64,000 nucleotides of DNA from Chromatiales bacterium (GTDB lineage Bacteria > Pseudomonadota > Gammaproteobacteria > Steroidobacterales > GCA-2729495): contig JACKNI010000001.1 of assembly GCA_024234935.1 (NCBI GenBank), forward strand, positions 372,001-436,000. The letters run 5' to 3'. Below the pieces are notes generated by a model. The model was not told where the DNA came from. It did not search any database and saw only the letters and a program-made list of their open reading frames with translations. Numbering within the stretch: the stretch's first letter is position 1; each line of letters opens with the position of its first letter. A program made the translations under genes and the position numbers. This document shows, piece by piece, positions 1-8,928 of this stretch.

Positions 1-911
1 AGCTGTTCTTGACCAGAACTTCACCGCAGTTTCTGCTTGAGCTGTTCAAGATCGAAGTCCCGGAGGTTGGTCAGGGGCTGATTGAAATCCTCGGTGCAGC
101 GCGTGACCCCGGCCTGCGGGCGAAGATCGCGGTAAAGAGCAACGACCGCCGCATTGATCCGGTCGGCGCCTGTGTCGGTATGCGTGGTTCGCGTGTGCAG
201 GCTGTCTCCAATGAGCTGGCCGGCGAACGTGTGGACATCATTCTCTGGAACGAGAGTCCGGCCCAGTACGTGATCAATGCCATGTCGCCTGCCGATGTCA
301 GCTCCATCGTGGTCGATGAGGAAAGCCACAGCATGGATCTCGCTGTTCAGGAGGACAAGCTGTCCCAGGCCATCGGTCGTGGCGGCCAGAATATCCGCCT
401 GGCGAGCGAACTGACCGGCTGGGAACTCAACGTCATGACCGAGGCAGCTGCCGAGGAAAAGAGCGAGAAGGAGTCCCGGGTGCTGCTGGACCTGTTCAAG
501 GAGAAGCTGGACGTGGACGAGGAAGTGGCACTGATCCTTGTGCAGGAAGGCTTCTCGAGCATCGAGGAGATCGCCTACGTGCCTGCCAACGAGTTGCTCG
601 GCATCGAGGAATTTGACCAGGACATGGTTGATGAACTGCGTAACCGGGCCCGCGATGTGCTGATTACCCTGGCCATCCAGAATGAGGAAAAGATCGACAA
701 GGCACCTCCGGCACAGGATCTGCTGAGTCTGGAGGGGATGGATCCGGCGCTGGCCGGTCAGCTTGCCAGGCGCGGCATCTGTACGCGCGATGATCTGGCT
801 GAACAGGCAGTAGACGATCTGGAGGGTATAGAGGGGCTTGATGACGAGCGCTCGGCGAAGCTGATCATGGCGGCGCGTGCGCATTGGTTCGAACAGGAGT
901 CAGCCGGTTGA
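1..911 (+). CDS. nusA: Transcription termination/antitermination factor NusA (5' truncated by window edge)
   Basis: NusA binds RNA polymerase and nascent RNA and tunes pausing, termination and antitermination. The reading frame is already open at base 3, where codons for Leu-Phe-Leu-Thr-Arg precede the first possible start, so the N-terminal domain lies outside the window. What remains (about 302 residues) covers the end of the S1 domain, the two KH domains (RIDPVGACVGMRG and the QAIGRGGQN loop are visible) and two C-terminal helix-hairpin-helix acidic repeats, as in E. coli NusA. It is the first gene of the nusA-infB-rbfA-truB block and is followed by infB after 34 bases. Identity is very secure; only the 5' end is missing. 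Confidence 0.97.
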   Translation, partial: LFLTRTSPQFLLELFKIEVPEVGQGLIEILGAARDPGLRAKIAVKSNDRRIDPVGACVGMRGSRVQAVSNELAGERVDIILWNESPAQYVINAMSPADVSSIVVDEESHSMDLAVQEDKLSQAIGRGGQNIRLASELTGWELNVMTEAAAEEKSEKESRVLLDLFKEKLDVDEEVALILVQEGFSSIEEIAYVPANELLGIEEFDQDMVDELRNRARDVLITLAIQNEEKIDKAPPAQDLLSLEGMDPALAGQLARRGICTRDDLAEQAVDDLEGIEGLDDERSAKLIMAARAHWFEQESAG

Positions 912-945
912 TCTTTATTGACCTGCCAGTACGCGGGGTAAGCCT

Positions 946-3513
946 ATGTCGGAAGTGACGGTCACGCAGTTTGCAGATGCCCTGAAGATTCCCGTGGAGA
1001 AGCTCCTGGCCCAGCTGGGTGAGGCAGGGATATCCGTGGAAGGTGCGGATGCGGTTATCAGTGATGATGCCAAGCAGAACCTGCTTACGCATCTGCGCCG
1101 TACGCACGGTCATGATGACAGCAGCGCGGCGGCGGCCGCAGCGCCCCGCAAGATCACACTGAACCGGCGCACATCGACAGAAATCAAGGTGGGTGCGGGG
1201 CAGGGGCGTGCGAAGACCGTAACTGTCGAGGTGCGGCGCAAGCGTACCTATATCAATCGGGGTGTTCTTGAAGATGCTGCCAGGAAGCAGCAGGAGGAAC
1301 AGGACCGGCTGCGCGCCGAGGAGCAGGCCAAGGCCGATCAGGCGCGTGAACTCGAGCAGCGCGAGCTTGAGCGCGTGCAGCGCGAGAAGGAGCAGGCGGA
1401 GACTGAAGCCAGACAGAAGGCCGAGGAAGAAGCCCGCCGGGTCAGCGAAGAAACTGCGCTGCAGGAAACAGAGAAAACACGGGCCCGGACCGAGGAAGAA
1501 ACGCGGAAACGTGATGTCGAGGCCCGTCAGCGACGTGAGGCGATCGGCAAGCGCGAGGTGCGCCGCGAGGTCGTTGAAGTGCTGGCCGCAAGTCCGGAGG
1601 AGGATCTTCCGGATGACAAAGGCACTCTTTTCGGTCGTCAGGAGCTGCATGTCGCTGCCGATGCCAGCGGGCGGCGCAAGAAGAAAAAGGCGCGCCGACG
1701 AACGGTGGCCGTATCTGTGGACAGCAGCCGGCATGGCTTTGAGCGGCCTACCGCGCCGGTAGTTCGTGAGGTCGCAATCCCGGAGACCATCAAGGTAGGC
1801 GATCTGGCGCAGCGTCTGGCAGTCAAGTCGACTGACGTTATCCGTTCGCTGATGAAGCTGGGTGTGATGGCAACCATCAACCAGGCCATCGATCAGGATG
1901 CCGCCACTCTCGTCGTCGAAGAGTATGGGCACATCGCCAAAGCCGTAAAGGTCGAGGATCTGGAAGACCTGATCAGGCCGGGCGAAGACGATGCCGGAGA
2001 AATGAAACCACGCCCCCCGGTAGTGACGGTGATGGGTCACGTGGACCATGGCAAGACTTCGCTGCTGGACTATATTCGTCGCACAAAAGTGGCCTCCGGA
2101 GAGGCCGGCGGGATCACCCAGCACATCGGTGCTTACCATGTTGAAACGGCCAAAGGCCCGGTGACCTTCCTGGATACGCCTGGCCATGCTGCATTTACAT
2201 CCATGCGTGCACGTGGCGCCAAAGTTACCGACATCATCGTGCTGGTTGTTGCTGCAGATGACGGTGTGATGCCGCAGACGGAAGAAGCCATCGTGCATGC
2301 GCGCGCAGCGGGCGTTCCGATTGTGGTTGCGGTCAACAAGGTCGACAAGAGCGATGCCGATCTGGATCGGGTTCGGCAGGAGCTGGTTGCCAAGGAAGTT
2401 GTGCCCGAAGAGTGGGGCGGTGACACGATGTTCGTCAATGTCTCGGCAAAGACCGGGCAGGGTATCGATGATCTGCTCAGCGCAATTTTGCTGCAGGCCG
2501 AAGTGCTGGAACTGGCTGCTGTAGACGAAGGGCGTGCGGCGGGCGTGGTTATCGAATCCAGTCTTGAGAAGGGCCGGGGAGCGGTTGCCACTGTGCTGGT
2601 TACCCGTGGGCGGCTGAAGCTTGGCGATGCGTTGCTGGCCGGCCATGAGTACGGTCGGGTACGTGCGATGACCAACGAGCGTGGTGAGCCGGTTACAGAA
2701 GTCGGTCCGTCGCAGCCGGTATCTGTTCTTGGACTGTCAGGTACCCCGAATGCCGGTGATGACGTCCTGGTGCTTGAGGATGAGCGCAAGGCGCGCGAGC
2801 TCGCGCAGTTCCGCCTGGCGCGTACCCGCGACACGAAGCTTGCCCAGCAGCAGGCTACGAAGCTTGACGACGTATTCAGTCAGTTTGATGCCTCACAGCC
2901 CAAGACGCTGCAGTTGCTGATCAAGGCCGACGTTCAGGGTAGTGCAGAAGCGCTGAGCGATGCGATGAGCAAATTGTCACATGATGAAGTGCAGGTGAAG
3001 GTCATCGGCACAGGGGTCGGTGGTCTGAGCGCCTCGGACATCACGCTTGCCGCGGCCTCAAAGGCCATCATCATTGCGTTCAATGTCCGGGCCGATGGAG
3101 CCGGTCGCCAGGCTATCAAGGACACCGGTGTTGATGTTCGCTATTACAGCATCATCTACCAGGCCATCGATGATGTCCGCGCGGCGATCACGGGCATGTT
3201 GTCTCCGGTTGTCCGGGAGCAGATCGTCGGTCTGGCAGAGGTTCGGGATGTCTTCAAGTCGCCGAAATTTGGCGATATCGCCGGGTGCCTTGTCATCGAT
3301 GGTTATGTACGGCGCAATAACCCGCTTCGGGTCCTCAGAAACAATGCCGTTATTTACGAGGGTGAACTCGAGTCGCTGCGGCGCTTCAAGGACGATGTCA
3401 ACGAGGTCCGTGCGGGTACCGAGTGCGGTATCGGCATTCGTAATTACAATGACGTGAAACCCGGGGACCAGATTGAGTGCTATGAGCGGATTACGGTTGA
3501 ACGGACCGCTTGA
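946..3513 (+). CDS. infB: Translation initiation factor IF-2
   Basis: IF-2 is the GTPase that brings initiator fMet-tRNA to the 30S subunit and promotes 50S joining. The 855-residue product has the expected order: an IF2_N domain (about 1-50), a long charged Glu/Arg/Ala-rich linker (about 100-250) that probably forms a helix, a second IF2_N-type region (about 275-325), then the G domain with P-loop GHVDHGKTS at 364-372, DTPGH, and NKVD at 464-467, followed by the beta-barrel and C-terminal tRNA-binding domains. Length is within the usual proteobacterial range. It sits 34 bases after nusA and 30 bases before rbfA, as in the classical operon. The AUG at 946 gives the normal IF2_N start (MSEVTVTQFA). 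Confidence 0.98.
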   Translation: MSEVTVTQFADALKIPVEKLLAQLGEAGISVEGADAVISDDAKQNLLTHLRRTHGHDDSSAAAAAAPRKITLNRRTSTEIKVGAGQGRAKTVTVEVRRKRTYINRGVLEDAARKQQEEQDRLRAEEQAKADQARELEQRELERVQREKEQAETEARQKAEEEARRVSEETALQETEKTRARTEEETRKRDVEARQRREAIGKREVRREVVEVLAASPEEDLPDDKGTLFGRQELHVAADASGRRKKKKARRRTVAVSVDSSRHGFERPTAPVVREVAIPETIKVGDLAQRLAVKSTDVIRSLMKLGVMATINQAIDQDAATLVVEEYGHIAKAVKVEDLEDLIRPGEDDAGEMKPRPPVVTVMGHVDHGKTSLLDYIRRTKVASGEAGGITQHIGAYHVETAKGPVTFLDTPGHAAFTSMRARGAKVTDIIVLVVAADDGVMPQTEEAIVHARAAGVPIVVAVNKVDKSDADLDRVRQELVAKEVVPEEWGGDTMFVNVSAKTGQGIDDLLSAILLQAEVLELAAVDEGRAAGVVIESSLEKGRGAVATVLVTRGRLKLGDALLAGHEYGRVRAMTNERGEPVTEVGPSQPVSVLGLSGTPNAGDDVLVLEDERKARELAQFRLARTRDTKLAQQQATKLDDVFSQFDASQPKTLQLLIKADVQGSAEALSDAMSKLSHDEVQVKVIGTGVGGLSASDITLAAASKAIIIAFNVRADGAGRQAIKDTGVDVRYYSIIYQAIDDVRAAITGMLSPVVREQIVGLAEVRDVFKSPKFGDIAGCLVIDGYVRRNNPLRVLRNNAVIYEGELESLRRFKDDVNEVRAGTECGIGIRNYNDVKPGDQIECYERITVERTA

Positions 3514-3543
3514 GTCCGGTGTCCTGAAGGGTAGCTGACCGTC

Positions 3544-3969
3544 ATGGCCCGTGAATTCCAGCGGAGCCGCCGTATCGAGGAACGGATCCAGCGACTGTTG
3601 TCCGATGTAATCCGCACCCAGGTGCGCGATCCACGCGTTGAAGGTGTCGTTATCACCCACGTACGGGTATCACGTGATCTGGGCGTTGCCTGGGTTTACT
3701 ACGCGAGCTATGAAGGGAATGGGCACCTGAGTCCCGACCTTCAGGCTGGTCTGGACAGGGCAAGTGGTTTTCTCCGTTCCCATCTCGCACGCGAACTCAA
3801 CACCCGTACGGTTCCGGAAATACGTTTCCGCTATGACGACTTGGGGGAAAAAAGCCGGGAACTTGATCGCCTGATTGATACCGCGGTCGGTGCATCGAAG
3901 TCAGATCCGCATCCCGGGCAGAATCCGGAGGGGACTGAAGGGCCATCCGCAAAGGCTGAAAAGACGTGA
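3544..3969 (+). CDS. rbfA: Ribosome-binding factor A
   Basis: RbfA is a small KH-fold protein that binds pre-30S particles and assists 16S rRNA 5'-end maturation, particularly in the cold. The 141-residue product starts MAREFQRSRRIEERIQ, matching the family N-terminus, and contains the central motif DPRVEGVVITHVRVSRDLG. The C-terminus carries a polar tail of about 25 residues after the KH domain, which is usual in this family. It lies between infB and truB; its stop codon overlaps the truB GTG start (GTGA at 3966-3969), which suggests translational coupling. Confidence 0.96.
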   Translation: MAREFQRSRRIEERIQRLLSDVIRTQVRDPRVEGVVITHVRVSRDLGVAWVYYASYEGNGHLSPDLQAGLDRASGFLRSHLARELNTRTVPEIRFRYDDLGEKSRELDRLIDTAVGASKSDPHPGQNPEGTEGPSAKAEKT

Positions 3970-4961
3970 CCGGCACCCGATCCGGGGTGCGGTCCGGTGG
4001 AGCGAGGCCCCCCGGAGTTCGCCGGAAAGTGGATGGACTGCTGTTGCTGGACAAGCCGTCCGGCGTCACCTCCAATGCCGCGCTACAAAAGCTGAAGTGG
4101 CTGTACGCAGCGCGCAAGGCAGGTCATACGGGGAGCCTGGACCCGCTTGCTAGCGGTATGTTGCCGCTGTGTTTCGGCGAGGCCACGAAGTTCTCGCAGT
4201 ACCTGCTCGGGGCCGACAAGACGTATCTCGTGCGGGCCAGATTCGGAGCCCGTACCGATACGGCCGATTCTGACGGGACCGTTGTCGAAAGCACGGAAGT
4301 CCGGATTCCCGATGAGGCGACGCTCAGGCGAGCGGTGCAGCATTTAACGGGTTCGATCGCACAGGTCCCGCCTATGTATTCGGCATTGAAACACCAGGGG
4401 CAACGGCTCTACGAGCTTGCAAGAGCAGGCCGGGAAGTTGAGCGTCCGGCCCGGCCCGTGGTGATCTACAGCTTCGAGATCGAGCATTTCGATCCCGTTG
4501 CCCCGGTCTTCAGAGTTCGCTGCAGTAAAGGCACGTATATACGTGTTTTAATTGAAGATGTAGCTAAAGAAATCGGGTCTCTCGCGCATGTAATCGAGTT
4601 GCGCCGAACCTCTGTCGGTGGCTTTGAGGAGGCGGCGATGCTCACGGTTGAGCAATGCATGGTCGCTGCAGATGAGGGGACGAAGGCGCTCGATGCGCTC
4701 CTCCTGCCGCTCGATGAAGTCGCCGGGCAATGGCCGCTGGTCAGGCTGCAGACCGAAGAGGCAAGGCTCCTGCTGCGCGGCAGTCAGATCGCTGCACCAA
4801 ACGGACAGTCAACGGGCATGGTTCGCCTCTATACGGAGGGCGGCAGTTTCTTCGGAATGGGTGAGGTAATGACGGATGGCCGGCTGTTGCCCCGGCGCTT
4901 GCTGGCGCATGGTTCGGCTGCCCGGGACGGGGATCTCTCGCTGACTCAGCTATCCCTGTGA
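3966..4961 (+). CDS. truB: tRNA pseudouridine(55) synthase TruB
   Basis: TruB converts U55 in the T-loop of tRNAs to pseudouridine. The 331-residue product contains the N-terminal signature GLLLLDKPSGVTSN, then KAGHTGSLDPLASGMLP, which carries the catalytic Asp, and YLLGADKTY. The C-terminal part has a short PUA-like segment. The start chosen is the GTG at 3966 overlapping the rbfA stop; it adds about 20 residues before the conserved core and is supported by the coupling arrangement, though a later start cannot be excluded. The gene is followed by rpsO after 73 bases, the standard gammaproteobacterial order. Confidence 0.96.
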   Translation: MTGTRSGVRSGGARPPGVRRKVDGLLLLDKPSGVTSNAALQKLKWLYAARKAGHTGSLDPLASGMLPLCFGEATKFSQYLLGADKTYLVRARFGARTDTADSDGTVVESTEVRIPDEATLRRAVQHLTGSIAQVPPMYSALKHQGQRLYELARAGREVERPARPVVIYSFEIEHFDPVAPVFRVRCSKGTYIRVLIEDVAKEIGSLAHVIELRRTSVGGFEEAAMLTVEQCMVAADEGTKALDALLLPLDEVAGQWPLVRLQTEEARLLLRGSQIAAPNGQSTGMVRLYTEGGSFFGMGEVMTDGRLLPRRLLAHGSAARDGDLSLTQLSL

Positions 4962-5034
4962 CCGATACATGGTTAGAATAGCGCCGGATTACATGGGCTG
5001 ATTTACAAAAGTTTGGCAACAGGAGAAGGCTGGA

Positions 5035-5304
5035 ATGCCCCACACGGCTGAAGCGAAGAGCAAGATTGTTGGTGAGTACCGCCGCGGCGCGGCTGATACG
5101 GGTTCGCCTGAGGTGCAGGTTGCACTGATGTCGGCGCGCATCACAGAGTTGACTGATCACTTTACCCGCCACCAGAAAGACCATCATTCCCGTCAGGGTC
5201 TGCTTCGTCTTGTCAATCAGCGGCGCAAGCTGCTGGATTATCTGCGTTCGACGGATGTCGCACGCTACAAGAGCCTGATCGAGAAGCTTGGTCTGCGTCG
5301 CTAG
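5035..5304 (+). CDS. rpsO: 30S ribosomal protein S15
   Basis: S15 is a primary 16S rRNA-binding protein needed for assembly of the 30S platform. The 89-residue product has exactly the family's usual length and contains the signatures DTGSPEVQVALMSARI and LVNQRRKLLDYL. An AGGAGA ribosome-binding site lies just upstream of the ATG. The 73-base gap after truB is long enough to hold a separate promoter or an S15 autoregulatory leader such as those known in enterobacteria, but I do not see a definite one. A long hairpin follows the gene, before pnp. Confidence 0.98.
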   Translation: MPHTAEAKSKIVGEYRRGAADTGSPEVQVALMSARITELTDHFTRHQKDHHSRQGLLRLVNQRRKLLDYLRSTDVARYKSLIEKLGLRR

Positions 5305-5340
5305 TCGGGCGTCGGGTTCACGTACCGCTCCGGATTTATT

Positions 5341-5371
5341 GGACCAGTCGGCCCTGAACGGCGACTGGTCC
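5341..5371 (+). other. Perfect 10-bp hairpin between rpsO and pnp
   Basis: GGACCAGTCG (5341-5350) and CGACTGGTCC (5362-5371) form a perfect 10-bp stem with an 11-base loop, in the spacer between rpsO and pnp. No U-run follows it (CTCTCTCC), so it is a poor intrinsic terminator. In E. coli the same spacer holds an RNase III-processed stem through which PNPase autoregulates its mRNA, so a processing or stability role is the natural guess. That role is inference from position. Confidence 0.6.
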
Positions 5372-5411
5372 CTCTCTCCATTGCCTTGCCAGAAAATTTG
5401 AGGAATTCATT

Positions 5412-7493
5412 GTGGCTATAGTCAAGAAGTCTTTTCCCTACGGCGAACATCAGGTAAGCATCGAGACTGGCGAGATCGCCAGGCAGGCCGGTGGTGCTGT
5501 GGTCGTCAGCATGGGCGATACCATCGTGCTGGTTACGGCGGTCGCAAAAAAGGAAGCGGTGCCAGGCAAGGACTTCTTTCCGCTGACTATCGATTATCAG
5601 GAAAAGACCTTTGCAGCCGGCCGCATCCCTGGCGGCTTTTTCCGTCGCGAGGGTCGTCCGAGTGAAAAGGAGACGCTGGTTTCCCGCCTGATTGACCGGC
5701 CGCTTCGTCCCCTGTTCCCCAAGGGGTTTCTCAACGAAGTACAGGTGATCGCCACCGTCATATCGGTGGATCCGCAGATCGATTCTGATATCCCTGCCAT
5801 TCTCGGTGCCTCGGCAGCTGTAGCGCTTACCGGCGCACCCTTCATGGGTCCGATCGGTGCCGCGCGCGTCGGATACATCGATGACAAGTTTGTCCTGAAT
5901 CCGTCCGCGGCACAGCTGGCCACATCGAAGCTCGACCTCGTTGTTGCCGGCACTTCGAAAGCCGTGCTGATGGTGGAATCATCTGCCCAGCAGCTCTCCG
6001 AGACCGTCATGCTCGATGCAGTCATGTTTGGTCATGCGCAGATGCAGGTCGCCATCGAGGCGATTCGGGAACTCGCCGCCGAAGCGGGCAAACCGGTCTG
6101 GGACTGGCAGCCGCCGGCGGGTGACCCGGGTCTGGTTGCCGCGGTGGTGGCGGCGGTTGGCGAGCAGTTCTCCGCCGCATACAAGGTTCAGGACAAGCAG
6201 CTCCGCACTGCTGAAGTCGCCAGGATCAAGGAGCAGACGATTGCAGCGCTGCTTGTGGACGGAGGTCCGACCAAGGAAGCTATCGCTGCTGAACTTTCGC
6301 GCCTTGAGAAAAAGATCGTGAGGGGGCAGATTCTCGCCGGTCAGCCGCGTATCGACGGCCGCGACACCCGTACGGTTCGGCCCATTGCGGTGCGAACAGG
6401 CCTTCTGCCCAGAACACATGGTTCTGCGCTGTTTACCCGCGGTGAGACACAGGCCTTGGTTGTAGCCACGCTGGGTACTGACCGCGACGCCCAGATCATC
6501 GATGCGATTACCGGCGAGTATCGCGACCGTTTCATGTTGCACTACAACTTCCCTCCCTACAGCGTGAACGAAACAGGGCGGGTTGGGTCTCCCAAGCGGC
6601 GCGAAATTGGTCATGGGCGTCTCGCCAGGCGCGGTATCCAGGCCGTGCTGCCTGATATGCAGACCTTCCCGTACGTCGTGCGGGTTGTTTCAGAAATTAC
6701 CGAATCGAATGGCTCCAGTTCAATGGCCACGGTTTGCGGTACCAGCCTCGCCCTGATGGATGCGGGCGTTCCGCTGGCTGCTCCTGTTGCCGGTGTGGCC
6801 ATGGGCCTGATCAAGGACGAGGATCGTTATCAGGTACTCACCGATATTCTGGGTGATGAAGATCATCTGGGTGACATGGACTTCAAGGTCGCCGGCAGCG
6901 CCACGGGCGTGACAGCGCTGCAGATGGACATCAAGATTGATGGCATCACGCGCGAAATCATGCAGGACGCACTGGCGCAGGCGCGCGAGGGCCGCCTGTA
7001 TATCCTCGAGCAGATGAACAGCGTGCTCTCGTCACACCGTCAGCAGATGTCTGACTGGGCACCGACCATCATCATGATGCGGATCGACCCGGAAAAGATC
7101 CGGGATGTGATCGGGAAAGGTGGCTCGGTTATCCGCGCGATCACTGAGGAAACTGGCGCAACCATCGATATCGATAACGATGGTACGGTAAAGATCGCAT
7201 CGGTTCAGGCCGCTGCCGGGCGCGAAGCCAAACAGCGCATCGAACTGATCACTGCAGATGTCGAGGTAGGCCGGATCTACGAGGGCAAAGTCGCCAGGCT
7301 GATGGACTTCGGTGCCTTCGTCACTATTCTCCCGGGCCGCGACGGTCTGGTCCACATCTCGCAGATTTCGGATGAACGCGTAGAGCGTGTCGGTGACAAG
7401 CTGAACGAAGGCGATGTCGTACGCGTCAAAGTGCTTGAAGTAGACCGGCAGGGCAGGGTTCGGCTGAGCATGAGAGGACTGGACGCCGCCTGA
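5412..7493 (+). CDS. pnp: Polyribonucleotide nucleotidyltransferase (PNPase)
   Basis: PNPase degrades RNA 3'-to-5' by phosphorolysis and is a core degradosome component. The 693-residue product has two RNase PH-like domains around a helical linker, then a KH domain with VIGKGGSVIR and a C-terminal S1 domain (GKVARLMDFGAFV; GLVHISQIS). Length is normal for the family. The start is GTG at 5412, preceded by TTGAGGAATTC, a good ribosome-binding site at suitable distance. It follows rpsO as in other proteobacteria, and its stop codon lies inside a terminator hairpin. Confidence 0.98.
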   Translation: MAIVKKSFPYGEHQVSIETGEIARQAGGAVVVSMGDTIVLVTAVAKKEAVPGKDFFPLTIDYQEKTFAAGRIPGGFFRREGRPSEKETLVSRLIDRPLRPLFPKGFLNEVQVIATVISVDPQIDSDIPAILGASAAVALTGAPFMGPIGAARVGYIDDKFVLNPSAAQLATSKLDLVVAGTSKAVLMVESSAQQLSETVMLDAVMFGHAQMQVAIEAIRELAAEAGKPVWDWQPPAGDPGLVAAVVAAVGEQFSAAYKVQDKQLRTAEVARIKEQTIAALLVDGGPTKEAIAAELSRLEKKIVRGQILAGQPRIDGRDTRTVRPIAVRTGLLPRTHGSALFTRGETQALVVATLGTDRDAQIIDAITGEYRDRFMLHYNFPPYSVNETGRVGSPKRREIGHGRLARRGIQAVLPDMQTFPYVVRVVSEITESNGSSSMATVCGTSLALMDAGVPLAAPVAGVAMGLIKDEDRYQVLTDILGDEDHLGDMDFKVAGSATGVTALQMDIKIDGITREIMQDALAQAREGRLYILEQMNSVLSSHRQQMSDWAPTIIMMRIDPEKIRDVIGKGGSVIRAITEETGATIDIDNDGTVKIASVQAAAGREAKQRIELITADVEVGRIYEGKVARLMDFGAFVTILPGRDGLVHISQISDERVERVGDKLNEGDVVRVKVLEVDRQGRVRLSMRGLDAA

Positions 7494-7507
7494 CGTCCAG
7501 CCTTTTT
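7479..7507 (+). terminator. Intrinsic terminator of the nusA-pnp block
   Basis: CTGGACG (7479-7485) pairs with CGTCCAG (7494-7500) around an 8-base loop that contains the pnp stop codon, and is followed by CCTTTTT. This is a normal rho-independent terminator overlapping the end of the coding region. Confidence 0.75.
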
Positions 7508-7537
7508 CGCCACAAAGACGCCGCTATTGGTGGCGGC

Positions 7538-7924
7538 TCAGACGGTATAACCCGCTGTAGCTGCCATTGATACATTTCCGCTGCTTCCGGAGCCGGCTGC
7601 AACAGGCGATTGCTTGTCCAGCAGGTTCTTCAGTGCGCGGTCGAGACGGGCAGGAAGTTCCGGATCACGATCCAGTGCGCCGAGCCTGATCATGGTGGCC
7701 AGAAATTCAGCGGACAGCAAAGGGGTATTGTCACGCTGGGTTTCAGCAATGATCTGCAGCAGCACGGGCGTGGTGATATCGGCACCTGTTGCCTGTTCTA
7801 CAACCTTGACCTGGGAACCCTTGGTGATCAGCTCCCGCAGATCGTCCAGATTTACATAGCGGCTTTGAGTGGTGTCGTAGAGTCGGCGATTAACGTATTT
7901 TCGAATCAGTCTCTGCTCGCCCAT
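7538..7924 (-). CDS. phaR: PHB/PHA accumulation regulator PhaR-type DNA-binding protein
   Basis: The 128-residue product begins MGEQRLIRKYVNRRLYDTTQ and continues with YVNLDDLRELI, the signature of the PhaR N-terminal DNA-binding domain, followed by the short accumulation-regulatory domain (TPVLLQIIAETQ). Family members repress phasin and polyhydroxyalkanoate genes and bind the polymer. I chose the ATG at 7924 because GGAGGTACCTACG precedes it; the frame stays open upstream but without family similarity. No pha synthase or phasin gene lies nearby, so the target is unknown. The C-terminal tail is Ser/Gly/Ala-rich. It points toward pnp, convergent with it. Confidence 0.85.
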   Translation of the reverse strand: MGEQRLIRKYVNRRLYDTTQSRYVNLDDLRELITKGSQVKVVEQATGADITTPVLLQIIAETQRDNTPLLSAEFLATMIRLGALDRDPELPARLDRALKNLLDKQSPVAAGSGSSGNVSMAATAGYTV

Positions 7925-8054
7925 CGTAGGTACCTCCGTGGTTTCAGGGACAGGCTCCAAGCCACTTATCCCGCGTTGGACAGTTCCAACTACCACTTAT
8001 AGACCTGTTCCAGTCGAATTTAGTTCGCGCTGCAGCTCAACTTCTGTCTGATTC

Positions 8055-8072
8055 GATTATCGTCGGATAATC
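8055..8072. promoter_or_regulatory. AT-rich inverted repeat upstream of phaR
   Basis: GATTATC and GATAATC form a perfect 7-bp inverted repeat with a 4-base centre. It lies in the 175-base space between the dksA stop and the phaR start, about 130 bases upstream of phaR. An operator (possibly for PhaR itself) is a guess; no U-run is present, so it is not an obvious terminator. The remainder of the gap shows nothing else I recognise. Confidence 0.35.
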
Positions 8073-8099
8073 ATTGCCTTACAGCAGATTTCTCGACAG

Positions 8100-8894
8100 T
8101 TACCGGTGCCTGTCATCACGCTCGCCATACTGCCGCTCGGCGAGTTCGCGCCGTTCCTGGGCCTCCAGGCACAAGGTCGCGACCGGGCGGGCCTCCAGGC
8201 GCTTCAGGCCGATTTCCTCACCCGTCTCTTCGCAATACCCATAACTCTTGTCATCGATGCGTGCCAGCGCCGACGCGATCTTCTTCAGGAGCTTGCGTTC
8301 CCGGTCCCTGGTGCGCAGTTCCAGTCCGAACTCGGATTCCTGCGTGGCCCGGTCATTCGGATCAGGAAAATTGCTGGCCTCATCCTGCATATGGTGAACA
8401 GTGCGATCTACCTCTTCCATCAGCTCCCGCTTCCAGGCCAGGAGTACCTCACGGAAGTGCTCAAGCTGAGCATCGTTCATGTAGCTTTCGCCGGCCTTGG
8501 GTTTGTAAGGCCGGATTCCATGTATCAATGCATTCGGATCATATTCATAAGTTTCCGACTTCAATGCCGAAGACTTTGCGCGTGCCTTGCTGGCCGCCTT
8601 GCGCGGGGCGGTGCCCGCTGAAGGTCGCGCTGCGGTCCTGGACACGTTCTTTGCCGGTGCCCGGCTGGTGGCAGCACGCTTGGCCGGCTTTGCAACAGCC
8701 TTCTTTTTCGCCGGCTTTGCCGGCTTCGTGGCTGGTTTTGCTGCCGGTCTTGCTGCCGGTTTTACCTTGCCTTTAGCTGCCGCCGCCTTGACACCAGTCC
8801 TGCGGGTGCCACTACGAGTCTTGGCGGTGGCAGAGGCTGTTTTGGTCTTTGCGGAAGGCTTGGCTTTGCGGGCCGGTCGCTTTGCTGCAGGCAT
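8100..8894 (-). CDS. dksA: DksA/TraR-family transcription factor with Lys/Ala-rich N-terminal tail
   Basis: DksA binds the RNA polymerase secondary channel and, with ppGpp, reprograms transcription. The C-terminal 150 or so residues are a clear DksA: coiled-coil region, then the finger GYCEETGEEIGLKRLEARP. Two features are unusual. The finger keeps only Cys221 and Cys242; the partner positions are Thr224 and Ala245, so a normal Cys4 zinc site cannot form, as in the zinc-independent DksA2 type. The first 110 or so residues are a low-complexity Lys/Ala/Pro tail like histone H1, roughly doubling the size of E. coli DksA (151 residues). Tailed DksA-like proteins exist in Xanthomonadales. The tail may bind nucleic acid; that is inference. 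Confidence 0.9.
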   Translation of the reverse strand: MPAAKRPARKAKPSAKTKTASATAKTRSGTRRTGVKAAAAKGKVKPAARPAAKPATKPAKPAKKKAVAKPAKRAATSRAPAKNVSRTAARPSAGTAPRKAASKARAKSSALKSETYEYDPNALIHGIRPYKPKAGESYMNDAQLEHFREVLLAWKRELMEEVDRTVHHMQDEASNFPDPNDRATQESEFGLELRTRDRERKLLKKIASALARIDDKSYGYCEETGEEIGLKRLEARPVATLCLEAQERRELAERQYGERDDRHR

Positions 8895-8928
8895 GTAATG
8901 AATCCCAAAGGGCTCGGTAAACCGCCGA

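Noticed and set aside
865..2646. Long open frame antisense to infB (593 codons)
   Set aside because: It lies wholly opposite a secure gene, has His/Arg/Leu-rich composition typical of reverse-frame GC-rich coding DNA, and shows no family motif. Similar frames opposite smc (10824-12128), the acyl-CoA synthetase and molybdoenzyme (32751-34352, 35253-36278), the nitrilase (39860-40969) and UbiD (44447-45688) were rejected for the same reason.
5341..5371. rpsO-pnp hairpin as a rho-independent terminator
   Set aside because: The stem is strong but is not followed by a U-run, so I list it as a hairpin of likely processing function instead.
7511..7532. Weak inverted repeat GCCGC...GCGGC after pnp as a phaR terminator
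   Set aside because: The arms are only 5 bases, and no U-run is present on the minus strand.
8560..8894. Apparent short DNA repeats in the dksA 5' half
   Set aside because: They are explained by the Lys/Ala/Pro-rich coding of the tail, are imperfect, and have no spacer structure, so this is not a CRISPR array or minisatellite.
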